A stretch of 35,658 nucleotides of DNA from Candidatus Auribacter fodinae (GTDB lineage Bacteria > Auribacterota > Auribacteria > Auribacterales > Auribacteraceae). The number at the start of each line of letters is the position of its first letter. Position 1 is the first letter of the stretch. The translations under genes were made by a program, and so were the position numbers. The notes below the pieces were generated by a model, which did no database searches, was not told where the DNA came from, and was given only the letters and a program-made list of their open reading frames with translations. Below are positions 1-7,749 of this stretch, piece by piece. The stretch spans positions 1 through 35,658 of the forward strand of contig QZJZ01000083.1 in NCBI GenBank assembly GCA_003599815.1, in the 5' to 3' direction.

Positions 1-469
1 ATTGCAGTTTTTCTATTTCTTTTGACAATTCTTCTTTCTGCTTTATCAATTCATTATACAGAAAATATTCATCGTCATAATCCTTTTCACTGGTCGCATC
101 GTTTTTAAAAAGCATGTCAAGCCGCTTAAGATTCTTTTCGGTTTTTTGCATGCTCACGTCGATCTGCTCGGACTTCTTCTGAAGTATTTCTATATCTTTC
201 TCTATAAAATCAGAGGAAAGCCTTACCAGCACATCACCCTTTTTAACCATGTCGCCTTCACGGTAAAAATGTTCTTTTATTAATCCCGCCACTTCAGGCG
301 ACAATGATGATACCACATCGTAATCAACAATACCGACCATTGGTGAGGTAATGGCGATTTCTTTCTCAAAGGATGCCATCGTCACCACTCGCGCCGGCGG
401 AGGCTCCTGGGAAAAGACTGTATTAGATAATGTAATCATCAGTAATATAAAAAAATTTTTTTTGCTCAC
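1..469 (-). CDS. Periplasmic efflux adaptor (HlyD/RND family), 5' part only
   Basis: The visible 156 codons are the N-terminal part of a membrane-fusion (periplasmic adaptor) protein; the rest lies left of the window. I translated this by hand from the minus strand. Residues 1-20 are a signal peptide (KK, then a run of F/I/L, ending SNTVFSQ). A biotinyl-lipoyl-like half-motif follows at about 55-85 (SPEVAGLIKEHFYREGDMV then KKGDVLVRL). After that comes a charged alpha-helical hairpin, rich in E/K/Q, from about 88 onward. This order is typical of adaptors linking an inner-membrane pump to a TolC-like channel. The start is taken as GTG at 467-469, because a GGGGGA ribosome site sits just upstream. 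An in-frame ATG at 479-481 has no such site. The pump and outer-membrane partners should lie further left. The family call is firm; the substrate is unknown. Confidence 0.8.
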   Translation of the reverse strand, partial: MSKKNFFILLMITLSNTVFSQEPPPARVVTMASFEKEIAITSPMVGIVDYDVVSSLSPEVAGLIKEHFYREGDMVKKGDVLVRLSSDFIEKDIEILQKKSEQIDVSMQKTEKNLKRLDMLFKNDATSEKDYDDEYFLYNELIKQKEELSKEIEKLQ

Positions 470-518
470 GGTATCCCCCATTAAAACAGACAAAATATGA
501 TCTTATTATGAATCAGCG

Positions 519-530
519 CTTTCGCGAAAG
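519..530. promoter_or_regulatory. Perfect palindrome CTTTCGCGAAAG, possible operator
   Basis: The 12 bases CTTTCGCGAAAG are their own reverse complement. They stand out as GC-centred in an AT-rich region. They lie about 25-35 bases downstream of the inferred start point of the leftward adaptor gene, where a repressor of an efflux operon could bind. No regulator gene is visible in the window to pair with it, so the operator role is inference. Confidence 0.3.
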
Positions 531-560
531 TTTAAACAATATTTTTTTATGATTAAGAAG

Positions 561-590
561 ATAGTATTCAAAATCAATATGGTTTTGCAA
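561..590 (-). promoter_or_regulatory. Candidate sigma-70-type promoter for the efflux adaptor operon
   Basis: Read on the minus strand, a -35-like TTGCAA (585-590) is followed after 18 bases by a -10-like TACTAT (561-566). Each matches the consensus at four of six positions. The implied leader to the GTG start at 469 is about 85 bases and contains the palindrome at 519-530. Confidence 0.35.
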
Positions 591-639
591 GCGGAAAGCA
601 GTATGATAATGCTTTTCTTTAAGTTTACCACATCATTAC

Positions 640-667
640 TTGACAGAATGCTGTCTTTTGGTAAAAA
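640..667 (+). promoter_or_regulatory. Candidate promoter upstream of phoB
   Basis: A perfect -35 hexamer TTGACA (640-645) is followed after 16 bases by TAAAAA (662-667), a weak -10. The spacer includes one arm of the inverted repeat GACAG-AATG-CTGTC (642-655), which could be a regulator site. The leader to the phoB ATG at 817 would be about 145 bases. No clear tandem Pho box was found, so PhoB autoregulation is not shown by the sequence. Confidence 0.35.
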
Positions 668-816
668 TTCAAATATTCAGACTTTATAGAGTAGTGAAAT
701 ACTTGCATGAATATTTAACAATCAACGAAAGCACCTCTAATACAATTCTAACACACAGATTGATAATGTTCGTCTAACAATTGTTGCGATTAACACTAAA
801 TACAAGGTTTAAGACT

Positions 817-1503
817 ATGCCGAAAGAGCACATTTTAATTGTTGATGACGAAGAAGATATTGTAGAACTCCTCGAATATAACCTCAACAAAGAAGGATAC
901 AAGATTACGAGTGTAACATCAGGCGAGAAAGTACTGAGTTTAGCAAAAACTCATCTTCCCGACCTTGTTGTACTTGATATCATGCTTCCGCACCTTGATG
1001 GGCTTGAAATTTGCAAATTATTAAAAAAAGATTCAAAAACACAGCATATACCGATCATCATGCTCAGCGCCAAAGGCGAAGAGGCTGATATTGTTACCGG
1101 GCTTGAACTCGGAGCTGACGATTACGTGACCAAGCCATTCAGCCCCCGTGTTTTAATCGCGCGTGTCCGGACGGTTCTGCGCAGGGCTAAAATGGCTCCG
1201 ACCGACGATAATTCCATCCTTAACATTCACGAGCTTGTTATACATCCAGGCAGGCATGAAGTATTAATTAACGGCGAATCACAGGATTTGACTTTTACCG
1301 AATTTAAAATACTTCACTTCCTCGCCCGCCGGCCAGGCTGGGTGTTTACCCGCAACCAGATAGTGGATGCGGTACGCGGTGAAGATTACCCGGTTACCGA
1401 CAGGTCCGTCGATGTACAGATTGTCGGTTTACGCAAAAAACTCGGCGATTACGGCAATTACATAGAAACAGTACGCGGCGTTGGGTATCGTTTCAAGGAA
1501 TAA
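817..1503 (+). CDS. phoB: PhoB, phosphate-starvation response regulator (OmpR family)
   Basis: This 228-residue cytoplasmic response regulator is phosphorylated by PhoR and then binds promoter DNA of phosphate-acquisition genes. The receiver domain (about 1-120) has the acidic pair D10-D11, the phosphoacceptor D54 in VVLDIMLP, S84 in IMLSAK and K106 in YVTKPF. A winged-helix DNA-binding domain (about 130-228) ends in the typical YIETVRGVGYRF. The start is ATG 817, giving the usual MPKEHILIVDDEED beginning. The frame is open further up to a TTG at 781, but those 12 residues have no family counterpart. phoR follows three bases after the stop, and the pst genes lie downstream, which supports PhoB over other OmpR-family members. 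Confidence 0.93.
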   Translation: MPKEHILIVDDEEDIVELLEYNLNKEGYKITSVTSGEKVLSLAKTHLPDLVVLDIMLPHLDGLEICKLLKKDSKTQHIPIIMLSAKGEEADIVTGLELGADDYVTKPFSPRVLIARVRTVLRRAKMAPTDDNSILNIHELVIHPGRHEVLINGESQDLTFTEFKILHFLARRPGWVFTRNQIVDAVRGEDYPVTDRSVDVQIVGLRKKLGDYGNYIETVRGVGYRFKE

Positions 1504-1506
1504 TGG

Positions 1507-3282
1507 ATGAAAAAGCAGAAAGTTCTTCAGAGCCTTCTCATACCATACCTGATTCTCATTGTATCTATTGTCATTATCCTTATAATCTGGCAGGCGCGAA
1601 CGTTCTCATCCTTCCAGCTCGATCTTGCACAGCAGAATCTTATTGACCGGGCTCATCTTATAAAAGAAGTGGTGAAATCATATTTCATCGCGGGCAAACA
1701 AGCGGATATGAATGATGAGATAAAAAACATTACCCGTTATTTTGATACCCGCATTACAGTCATATTACCATCAGGCGAAGTACTTGCCGATTCGGAACAT
1801 GACCCTGCCACAATGGAAAATCATGGTGACCGGCCTGAAATAAAAAAAGCGTTTCTTGGCAATACCGGCATATCAATACGCAGTAGTTCAACTTTGAAAA
1901 AAACATTTACCTACACTACTTCACCAGTCATCATTGATAACAAAGTGGTCGCCGTGGTTCGTACTTCCCTGCCTCTAAACCTTATTGATAAAAACATCTC
2001 AGTGGTAATACGCAAATTCATGACCGCAGGGCTGGTCATGGCAGTACTGGCTGGAGCCGCCAGCTTCATACTAGTTCGCCGCCTCACATACACACTTGAC
2101 GAATTACAGCAAGGTGCGCAACGGTTTGCTTCCGGCGACCTCCATTTCCGCCTTCCGGTTTTGAAATCCAGCGAAATGAATACTCTGGCGGAATCGCTCA
2201 ATCAAATGGCGGCGCAACTTGATGACCGCATACATACAATAATTGAGCAGAAAAACCAGCTTGATGCCATTTTATCCAGCATGATCGAAGGCGTTATCGC
2301 CGTTGACACCGATGAACGGATACTCAGCATAAACCGCGCGGCATCGCTCACATTTAAAGTCAAAGAACACCAGTACGCCAGCAAAAGCATTCAGGAACTA
2401 ATCCGCAATTCGCATCTTCATATGCTGATACACAGTGTACTCCAGCATAATACACCGGTTGAGGAAACCATCGTACTGCTTAATGGCGAGGAAAAATATT
2501 TAAAAGCGCATGGCATGCTTCTTCGTGACGCCAAAGGCAATACCATCGGTGCAGTCGTTGTATTCCACGATATCACCCGCCTGCGTAAGCTTGAGAACGT
2601 CCGGCAGGAATTTGTAGCGAATGTATCACATGAATTAAAAACTCCGGTTACTTCAATCAAAGGCTTCGTGGAAACACTGATGGACGGCGCGGTAAATGAC
2701 AAAGAAGACGCCCATAGGTTTTTAGAAAAGATCAAAAACCACACGAACCGGCTGAATTCGATTATCGATGACTTATTACAGCTCGCTAAAGTAGAACGGC
2801 AAAGCGAAGCGGAAGAAATTGAACTCAAAAAAGGGTTGCTGGCGTCAACAATAAAATCCGCTATAACATTCTGTGAGGTAAAGGCAAAGATCAAGAATAT
2901 ATCGTTTGAATTCATCGACAAATCAGAACATGAAATATCAGCTAATTTTCCTCTTATAGAACAGGCGGTCATTAACCTTCTGAGCAACGCCATTAAGTAC
3001 AGCAATCCCGCAAGTAAAATATTCATCAGGCTGTATGAGCAGAACAACCATCAGGTTATTGCTGTGGAAGATTTCGGATGCGGTATTGCCGCCGAACATT
3101 TGCCGCGCTTATTCGAACGCTTCTACCGAGTTGACCCCGCCCGAAGCCGTAAACTGGGAGGAACAGGGCTCGGACTCGCTATCGTAAAGCATATTGTTCA
3201 GGCGCACAACGGGCATGTCAACGTTGACAGCGCTGTCGGCAAAGGGAGCGTCTTTTATATTCATCTGCCCATGAAACAATAA
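1507..3282 (+). CDS. phoR: PhoR, phosphate-sensing histidine kinase
   Basis: This inner-membrane sensor kinase of 591 residues is the partner of PhoB. It has a first membrane helix (about 10-29), a periplasmic or extracytoplasmic segment of about 135 residues, a second membrane helix (about 170-190), HAMP (190-242), a PAS domain (about 248-355), HisKA with the phosphorylated H375 in FVANVSHELKTP, and HATPase_c. The last contains the N box (N494 in LLSNAIKYS), G1 DFGCGI (522-527), F box RLFERFYRVD and G2 GGTGLGLAIV (551-560). The large extracytoplasmic domain resembles the Gram-positive/PVC type rather than the short E. coli PhoR. It is translationally linked to phoB. No defect is visible in any catalytic motif. 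Confidence 0.92.
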   Translation: MKKQKVLQSLLIPYLILIVSIVIILIIWQARTFSSFQLDLAQQNLIDRAHLIKEVVKSYFIAGKQADMNDEIKNITRYFDTRITVILPSGEVLADSEHDPATMENHGDRPEIKKAFLGNTGISIRSSSTLKKTFTYTTSPVIIDNKVVAVVRTSLPLNLIDKNISVVIRKFMTAGLVMAVLAGAASFILVRRLTYTLDELQQGAQRFASGDLHFRLPVLKSSEMNTLAESLNQMAAQLDDRIHTIIEQKNQLDAILSSMIEGVIAVDTDERILSINRAASLTFKVKEHQYASKSIQELIRNSHLHMLIHSVLQHNTPVEETIVLLNGEEKYLKAHGMLLRDAKGNTIGAVVVFHDITRLRKLENVRQEFVANVSHELKTPVTSIKGFVETLMDGAVNDKEDAHRFLEKIKNHTNRLNSIIDDLLQLAKVERQSEAEEIELKKGLLASTIKSAITFCEVKAKIKNISFEFIDKSEHEISANFPLIEQAVINLLSNAIKYSNPASKIFIRLYEQNNHQVIAVEDFGCGIAAEHLPRLFERFYRVDPARSRKLGGTGLGLAIVKHIVQAHNGHVNVDSAVGKGSVFYIHLPMKQ

Positions 3283-3506
3283 ATCCCAAACTTTAATTAT
3301 TTCCTAACATTCCTTTTATTTCACCCTAATCATAAAACGATACCTTCTTTCAGTAATAATTAAACATAAGCATTTCCAGAGATTTATCGCTGATAAAAAC
3401 TACTATTCTTGAAAGGAGGTATGTAAAACTCAAAAGATTTTCCGGCAAATATAGTTCTATCGTTATTAAAAATTACAATCATCAGACATTACTGGGGGGG
3501 AACAAA
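3283..3506 (+). other. Leader region between phoR and the porin gene
   Basis: This 224-base AT-rich gap has no gene and probably carries the promoter of the porin-pst-phoU unit. I could not find a convincing pair of Pho boxes; single weak resemblances occur near 3348-3358. Two features stand out. A near-perfect ribosome site AAAGGAGGT (3412-3420) is immediately followed by ATG TAA (3421-3426), a start-stop with no room for a product. A run of seven G at 3494-3500 forms the ribosome site of the porin, six bases before its ATG. Confidence 0.4.
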
Positions 3507-4799
3507 ATGCTCAGAATTTTATCGTTGAGACATTATACAATTCTCGCTATACTTGGCATTGCTATTATGATGAATACGCCGGTTATGGCCCAATCAACTA
3601 GCGACTTACAATCAATAATTGAAAAACAAAATGCGATCATCCAGAAACTTGAACAGCGTGTTCAGGCTCTGGAACAAAAAGAATACACAGGAACGGAAGC
3701 CACTCCTCTGACACTAAAAGATATAGCTCCAAAGGCAACATGGGCTGAAAAAACTAAAATTAAAGGTGATTTCCGCTATCGTCATGAATTAATCAATGAC
3801 GAACATCTTAACCGCAGCAACACAACACGCAACAGACAGCGTATCCGCGCACGTGTTGGGGTGTTCTCTGAAGTGAACGAATGCACTGATTTCGGTTTTC
3901 AGCTTGCTTCGGGCTCTGAGGATCCTGTATCATCAAACCAGACATTGGACAACTACTTTGAAAGTAAAGACGTCTTTATCGACCTCGCTTACCTTGACTG
4001 GCACCCAGAACAAATTATGAACCTGAATACCAAAGGGATGCATGCTATCGCAGGTAAAATGAAGAATCCATTTCACACCCCGCTCGAAAATCAATTGATA
4101 TGGGACGGTGACCTGCGTCCTGAAGGCGGCGCGGTGAAATACAAAACTGAACTCGGTCCTGTTACAGTTTTCGCCAACGGCGGTGGATTCTGGCTTGATG
4201 AAATAAGCAGAGAAGCTGACGTGTCATTGTGGGGCGCTCAGGGCGGTATTGAATTTAAAGTCATGGACGGCGTCAAAATCGTTGGCGGTTGTTCATACTA
4301 TGATTACCAAGGACTGACCGAGAATGCTTTGTACGCTGATGATTCTTTCGGCAACTCCGTAGACGACATCATACTTGCCAGCGGTGCAGTAACCGATGGT
4401 TATGCGGTCGATTACAACTTGCTCGAAGGTTTCTGGGAAATTCACTTTAAAGCATTAGACCTGCCGGTAGTTGTGTGTGGTGATTACGTAACTAACACAG
4501 CAACAGACCATGACGAGTCAGGGATGCTGCATGGTATTAAAATTAACGAAACCAAAAAACCTGGTGATTGGGAACTCAGTTACGACTACAGGAGACTCGA
4601 AGCAGACGCTGTGTTCGGAGCATTTACTGATTCAGATTTTATTGGCGGCGGCACTGACGGTAAAGGACACCGGTTTGGCGTTGGATATCAACTTGCGAAA
4701 AACACAAAACTTGCCAGCTCATTGTTTGTGAACCGTCCTCGCCTTGACGATGAGTATTCATACTACCGCTGGCAGCTTGATTTAAATTTAAAGTTTTAA
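3507..4799 (+). CDS. Outer-membrane porin, probably for phosphate or other anions
   Basis: The 430-residue protein has a signal peptide (about 1-28, cleavage near PVMAQ), then a short coiled coil (about 33-60: LQSIIEKQNAIIQKLEQRV and on). A beta-rich, aromatic- and glycine-rich barrel follows to the C terminus. It ends in alternating residues (YYRWQLDLNLKF) with a terminal Phe, as outer-membrane barrels do. The N-terminal coiled coil plus barrel matches the broad 'putative porin' family. Its place between phoBR and pstS suggests a phosphate-starvation-induced pore, comparable in role to OprP/PhoE though not clearly homologous. The ribosome site is GGGGGGG. The substrate is inferred from context only. 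Confidence 0.8.
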   Translation: MLRILSLRHYTILAILGIAIMMNTPVMAQSTSDLQSIIEKQNAIIQKLEQRVQALEQKEYTGTEATPLTLKDIAPKATWAEKTKIKGDFRYRHELINDEHLNRSNTTRNRQRIRARVGVFSEVNECTDFGFQLASGSEDPVSSNQTLDNYFESKDVFIDLAYLDWHPEQIMNLNTKGMHAIAGKMKNPFHTPLENQLIWDGDLRPEGGAVKYKTELGPVTVFANGGGFWLDEISREADVSLWGAQGGIEFKVMDGVKIVGGCSYYDYQGLTENALYADDSFGNSVDDIILASGAVTDGYAVDYNLLEGFWEIHFKALDLPVVVCGDYVTNTATDHDESGMLHGIKINETKKPGDWELSYDYRRLEADAVFGAFTDSDFIGGGTDGKGHRFGVGYQLAKNTKLASSLFVNRPRLDDEYSYYRWQLDLNLKF

Positions 4800-4827
4800 T
4801 TATTTTGTTTCGGGAGTGTGACAAATC

Positions 4828-5886
4828 TTGTTAAAAACGGCAAAAACAACAGCATGGCTAACAATTTTAATAATACATTTAGCCGTTTCACCTTCCGCAT
4901 ACGCTGAAGAGATGGTAATAAATGGGGCAGGGGCTTCGTTCCCCTTCCCCATTTATTCTAAGTGGGCATACCGATATTATAAAAACACATCCACTAAAAT
5001 AAACTATTTATCTATCGGCTCCGGCGGCGGCATCGCGCAGATAAAATCAAACACTATTGACTTCGGGGCAAGTGACGCGCCGTTGCTTCCCGCTGAACTG
5101 GAGGAATACGGCCTTGTTCAGTTTCCGCTCATTATCGGCGGCATAGTCCCGGTATATAATGAAAGCATAACCTCGTCAGGCTTGAAACTGACAGGACAGG
5201 TACTCTCTGACATTTTTCTTCATAAAATAACACGCTGGAACGATCCCAAAATACAGGATCTCAATCCTGACAGGGAACTCCCTGATAAAGAAATCACTGT
5301 AGTACACCGTTCCGACCCTTCCGGTTCTACATGGATATTTACAAATTATCTCTCTAAAGTGTCTGAGGATTGGAAATCAGGCATCGGCAACGGCAAAGCA
5401 GTTCCGTGGCCGTCCGGAATCGGCGCTAAAGGAAATGAAGGCGCCGCCACTTTTGTTCAACGTATAGACGGCGCTATCGGATATGTGGAATTCGCATACG
5501 CGGTGCAGAATAATTTGGCTTTTATCTCGTTGCAAAATAAATCCGGAAATTTTGTCTCGCCAGCAATCGAGACTTTTCAGCAAGCCGCAGAAAATGCCGA
5601 CTGGCAGAATTCCAACCAATATTATGTTGTTTTAACTGACCAGCCCGGAGATAAAAGTTGGCCCATAACAGGTGCATCGTTCATATTAATGCGCAAACAT
5701 CAGCAAAGTACTGAAAAAGCAAAAGCGTTACTCGACTTTTTCGCATGGTGTTATGAAAACGGTGACGCGCTTGCCATTGAATTGGATTATATCCCTATTC
5801 CTGATTCAGTAGTCGCGATTATTAATAAAATGTGGGAAAATGATATCAAAGCGGATGGACAGCCTGTCTGGAACTATGATGAATAA
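4828..5886 (+). CDS. pstS: PstS, periplasmic phosphate-binding protein
   Basis: This 352-residue protein delivers phosphate to the PstCA permease. A signal peptide (about 1-26, ending SAYAEE) precedes the mature start INGAGASFPFPIYSKW. Typical PstS segments follow: SIGSGGGIAQI, DFGASDAPL, HRSDPSGSTWIFTNYL, GNEGAATFVQ and GAIGYVEFAY. The start must be the TTG at 4828: an in-frame stop lies nine bases upstream, and the next in-frame ATG falls after the signal peptide. GGGAG at 4812-4816 serves as the ribosome site. No lipobox Cys is seen, so it is probably soluble in the periplasm. It lies 28 bases after the porin and 33 before pstC. Confidence 0.93.
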   Translation: MLKTAKTTAWLTILIIHLAVSPSAYAEEMVINGAGASFPFPIYSKWAYRYYKNTSTKINYLSIGSGGGIAQIKSNTIDFGASDAPLLPAELEEYGLVQFPLIIGGIVPVYNESITSSGLKLTGQVLSDIFLHKITRWNDPKIQDLNPDRELPDKEITVVHRSDPSGSTWIFTNYLSKVSEDWKSGIGNGKAVPWPSGIGAKGNEGAATFVQRIDGAIGYVEFAYAVQNNLAFISLQNKSGNFVSPAIETFQQAAENADWQNSNQYYVVLTDQPGDKSWPITGASFILMRKHQQSTEKAKALLDFFAWCYENGDALAIELDYIPIPDSVVAIINKMWENDIKADGQPVWNYDE

Positions 5887-5919
5887 TGTTTATTCCATCT
5901 ATCCGGTATAGCATGACTG

Positions 5920-6888
5920 ATGAGATATAAAACGGTACACACTATGAACAATTTACTGACAGCACATTTTCGACATTTAAGCACATCGGAAAAAATCCTC
6001 AGAATACTGTGCATTGCCAGTGTTTTTATTATATTTTTTGTTATCTGCGGTATTATCAGTTCCTTATTGTATTATTCCGCTCCGGCGCTGAAACAATTCG
6101 GGTTATCATTTCTGTTTTCCCGTTCATGGAATCCCGGAACAATACAATTCGGCGCATTAACCAGCATTTACGGAACCATGGCAACAACGTTAATAGCATC
6201 CATTATCGCCCTGCCTATAAGCATTATGGCGGCATTGTATATTTCTGAGTTCAGTCATCCGGTTATATCACGATTTTTCGGAACCGTTATCGAGATTTTA
6301 TCCGCTATTCCAAGTGTTATCTATGGGCTTTGGGGATTGTTTGTTCTTGTCCCTGTTATGTCCAGTCTGGTTCAACCGCTATTACAGGCTCTTTGCGGTT
6401 CGCTCCCCTTTTTTAAAGGAGCACTTAACGGATTAGGTATATTAACCGCAGGCATTATACTTGCAATTATGATTATCCCATTCACAATAAATGCCACACG
6501 TCAGATTCTGGATAAAGTCCCATCTGAGATTAAAGATGCCTCATATTCGCTTGGCGCAACACAATGGGAGACCATTCATGCTCTCCTGCTCAGATTCTGT
6601 TCGCCCGGCATACTGGGTACCTGCCTGCTCGGTGTCAGTAAAGCGCTTGGAGAAGCCGTTGCCGTCGCTTTTGTCATAGGAAATAAGCATATTATATCGT
6701 TATCCTTATTCTCAAGCGGCAATACAATCGGTTCCACGCTGGTCAACGAATTCGTTGAAGCGCCTGACAAACTGCACCGCAGTGCGCTTATCGAGCTGGG
6801 GCTTGTATTGTTTATCATTACTGTCGGGGTTCATACTATAGCACGGTTATGGTTACGAAAAATTAACGTGGTATCAGGAGTGGAATAA
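5920..6888 (+). CDS. pstC: PstC, phosphate ABC transporter permease
   Basis: This 322-residue inner-membrane permease forms the phosphate channel with PstA. Six hydrophobic segments are visible, the first at about 28-50. The cytoplasmic coupling region contains PSEIKDASYSLGATQWET, and the segment SKALGEAVAVAFVIGN is characteristic of PstC. The start is uncertain: ATG 5920 and an in-frame ATG at 5944 (MNNLLTAHF) are both possible, and neither has a strong ribosome site. pstA begins directly after the stop codon, so the two permeases are translated together. Confidence 0.92.
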   Translation: MRYKTVHTMNNLLTAHFRHLSTSEKILRILCIASVFIIFFVICGIISSLLYYSAPALKQFGLSFLFSRSWNPGTIQFGALTSIYGTMATTLIASIIALPISIMAALYISEFSHPVISRFFGTVIEILSAIPSVIYGLWGLFVLVPVMSSLVQPLLQALCGSLPFFKGALNGLGILTAGIILAIMIIPFTINATRQILDKVPSEIKDASYSLGATQWETIHALLLRFCSPGILGTCLLGVSKALGEAVAVAFVIGNKHIISLSLFSSGNTIGSTLVNEFVEAPDKLHRSALIELGLVLFIITVGVHTIARLWLRKINVVSGVE

Positions 6889-7749
6889 ATGAAAGCGAAG
6901 TCACTTTATCAACGCAGGCTGGTAAATTTTATTATGCTCAGCATAACTGCCGGATGTGCCCTCTTCTCGTTTCTTGTTCTTGTTATGCTCATAATCGCCT
7001 TATGCAAAAATGGATACCCGGCGCTCACAAAAACGTTTTTTACCGCGCTTCCCGCTCCGCCGGGCGTCGATGAGGGCGGTGTCAGTAACGCGCTTCAAGG
7101 ATCTATAAAGATGATTCTGTTTTCCGCTTTAATCGGTGTCCCGACAGGTATTCTTGCAGGATTATACATCGGTGAATTAGCCCGCAACACCAGAAAGGCT
7201 GATTTTGTACTCAATGCCTGCGGCATCCTGTCAGGAACGCCAACCATCGTTACCGGGCTTTTTGTCTATACTCTGATAGTTATACCGTCAGGGCATTTCT
7301 CAGGTTTCGCCGGGATTACCGCACTTACCCTGATTATTATACCGGTGACGGCACGTATAACCGCTGAGATTCTGGTTCAGTCATCGACTGCGATGCGCGA
7401 GGCCGCATTCGCGCTCGGGGCTTCTCAATGGAACGTTACGTTCTTTGTATTGCTCCGTGCTGTCCGCTCAGGGCTTGCCAGCGCAATTCTGCTTACTATT
7501 GCACGGATATCAGGTGAAACCGCACCGCTACTTTTCACTGCTCTCAATAATAATTATGAGGCTGATTCGCTTAGCCAGCCTACGGCAAGCATCACCGTAA
7601 CCATTTTTCAATATGCCCTATCCCCTTTTGCAGAACGAAATGATATTGCATGGGGAGCGGCACTACTGCTAACATTGTTCATATTGGCAGTTACCCTTAT
7701 CGCACGGTATACAGGCAAACCTCAATACTTATCAAGGCCTCTACGATGA
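6889..7749 (+). CDS. pstA: PstA, phosphate ABC transporter permease
   Basis: This is the second membrane subunit of the phosphate transporter, 286 residues with six predicted membrane helices. Family marks are PPGVDEGGVSNALQGS after the first helix, the coupling motif MREAAFALGASQWN, and TIARISGETAPLLFTA. The ribosome site AGGAGTG lies inside the end of pstC. The stop TGA overlaps the ATG of pstB (ATGA, 7746-7749), a coupling arrangement that fits a fixed subunit ratio. Confidence 0.93.
   Translation: MKAKSLYQRRLVNFIMLSITAGCALFSFLVLVMLIIALCKNGYPALTKTFFTALPAPPGVDEGGVSNALQGSIKMILFSALIGVPTGILAGLYIGELARNTRKADFVLNACGILSGTPTIVTGLFVYTLIVIPSGHFSGFAGITALTLIIIPVTARITAEILVQSSTAMREAAFALGASQWNVTFFVLLRAVRSGLASAILLTIARISGETAPLLFTALNNNYEADSLSQPTASITVTIFQYALSPFAERNDIAWGAALLLTLFILAVTLIARYTGKPQYLSRPLR

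Larger units (their letters stand above)
470..816. other. Divergent intergenic control region between the adaptor gene and phoB
   Basis: This 347-base AT-rich stretch separates the leftward efflux adaptor gene from rightward phoB. I see no coding potential in it. It holds a candidate leftward promoter (561-590), a perfect 12-base palindrome (519-530) directly followed by the 8-base palindrome GTTTAAAC (530-537), and a candidate rightward promoter (640-667) that overlaps an inverted repeat GACAG-AATG-CTGTC (642-655). I looked for tandem 11-base Pho boxes of the CTGTCATAAAT type and found no convincing pair. Confidence 0.6.

Noticed and set aside
2418..3047. 209-codon open frame on the minus strand inside phoR
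   Set aside because: It is antisense to the intact PhoR kinase core, has low-complexity Ser-rich translation and no family signature or ribosome site.
3283..3506. Pho box upstream of the porin and pst genes
   Set aside because: Only single weak half-matches were found (CTTTCAGTAAT near 3348); no tandem 11-base pair with correct spacing.
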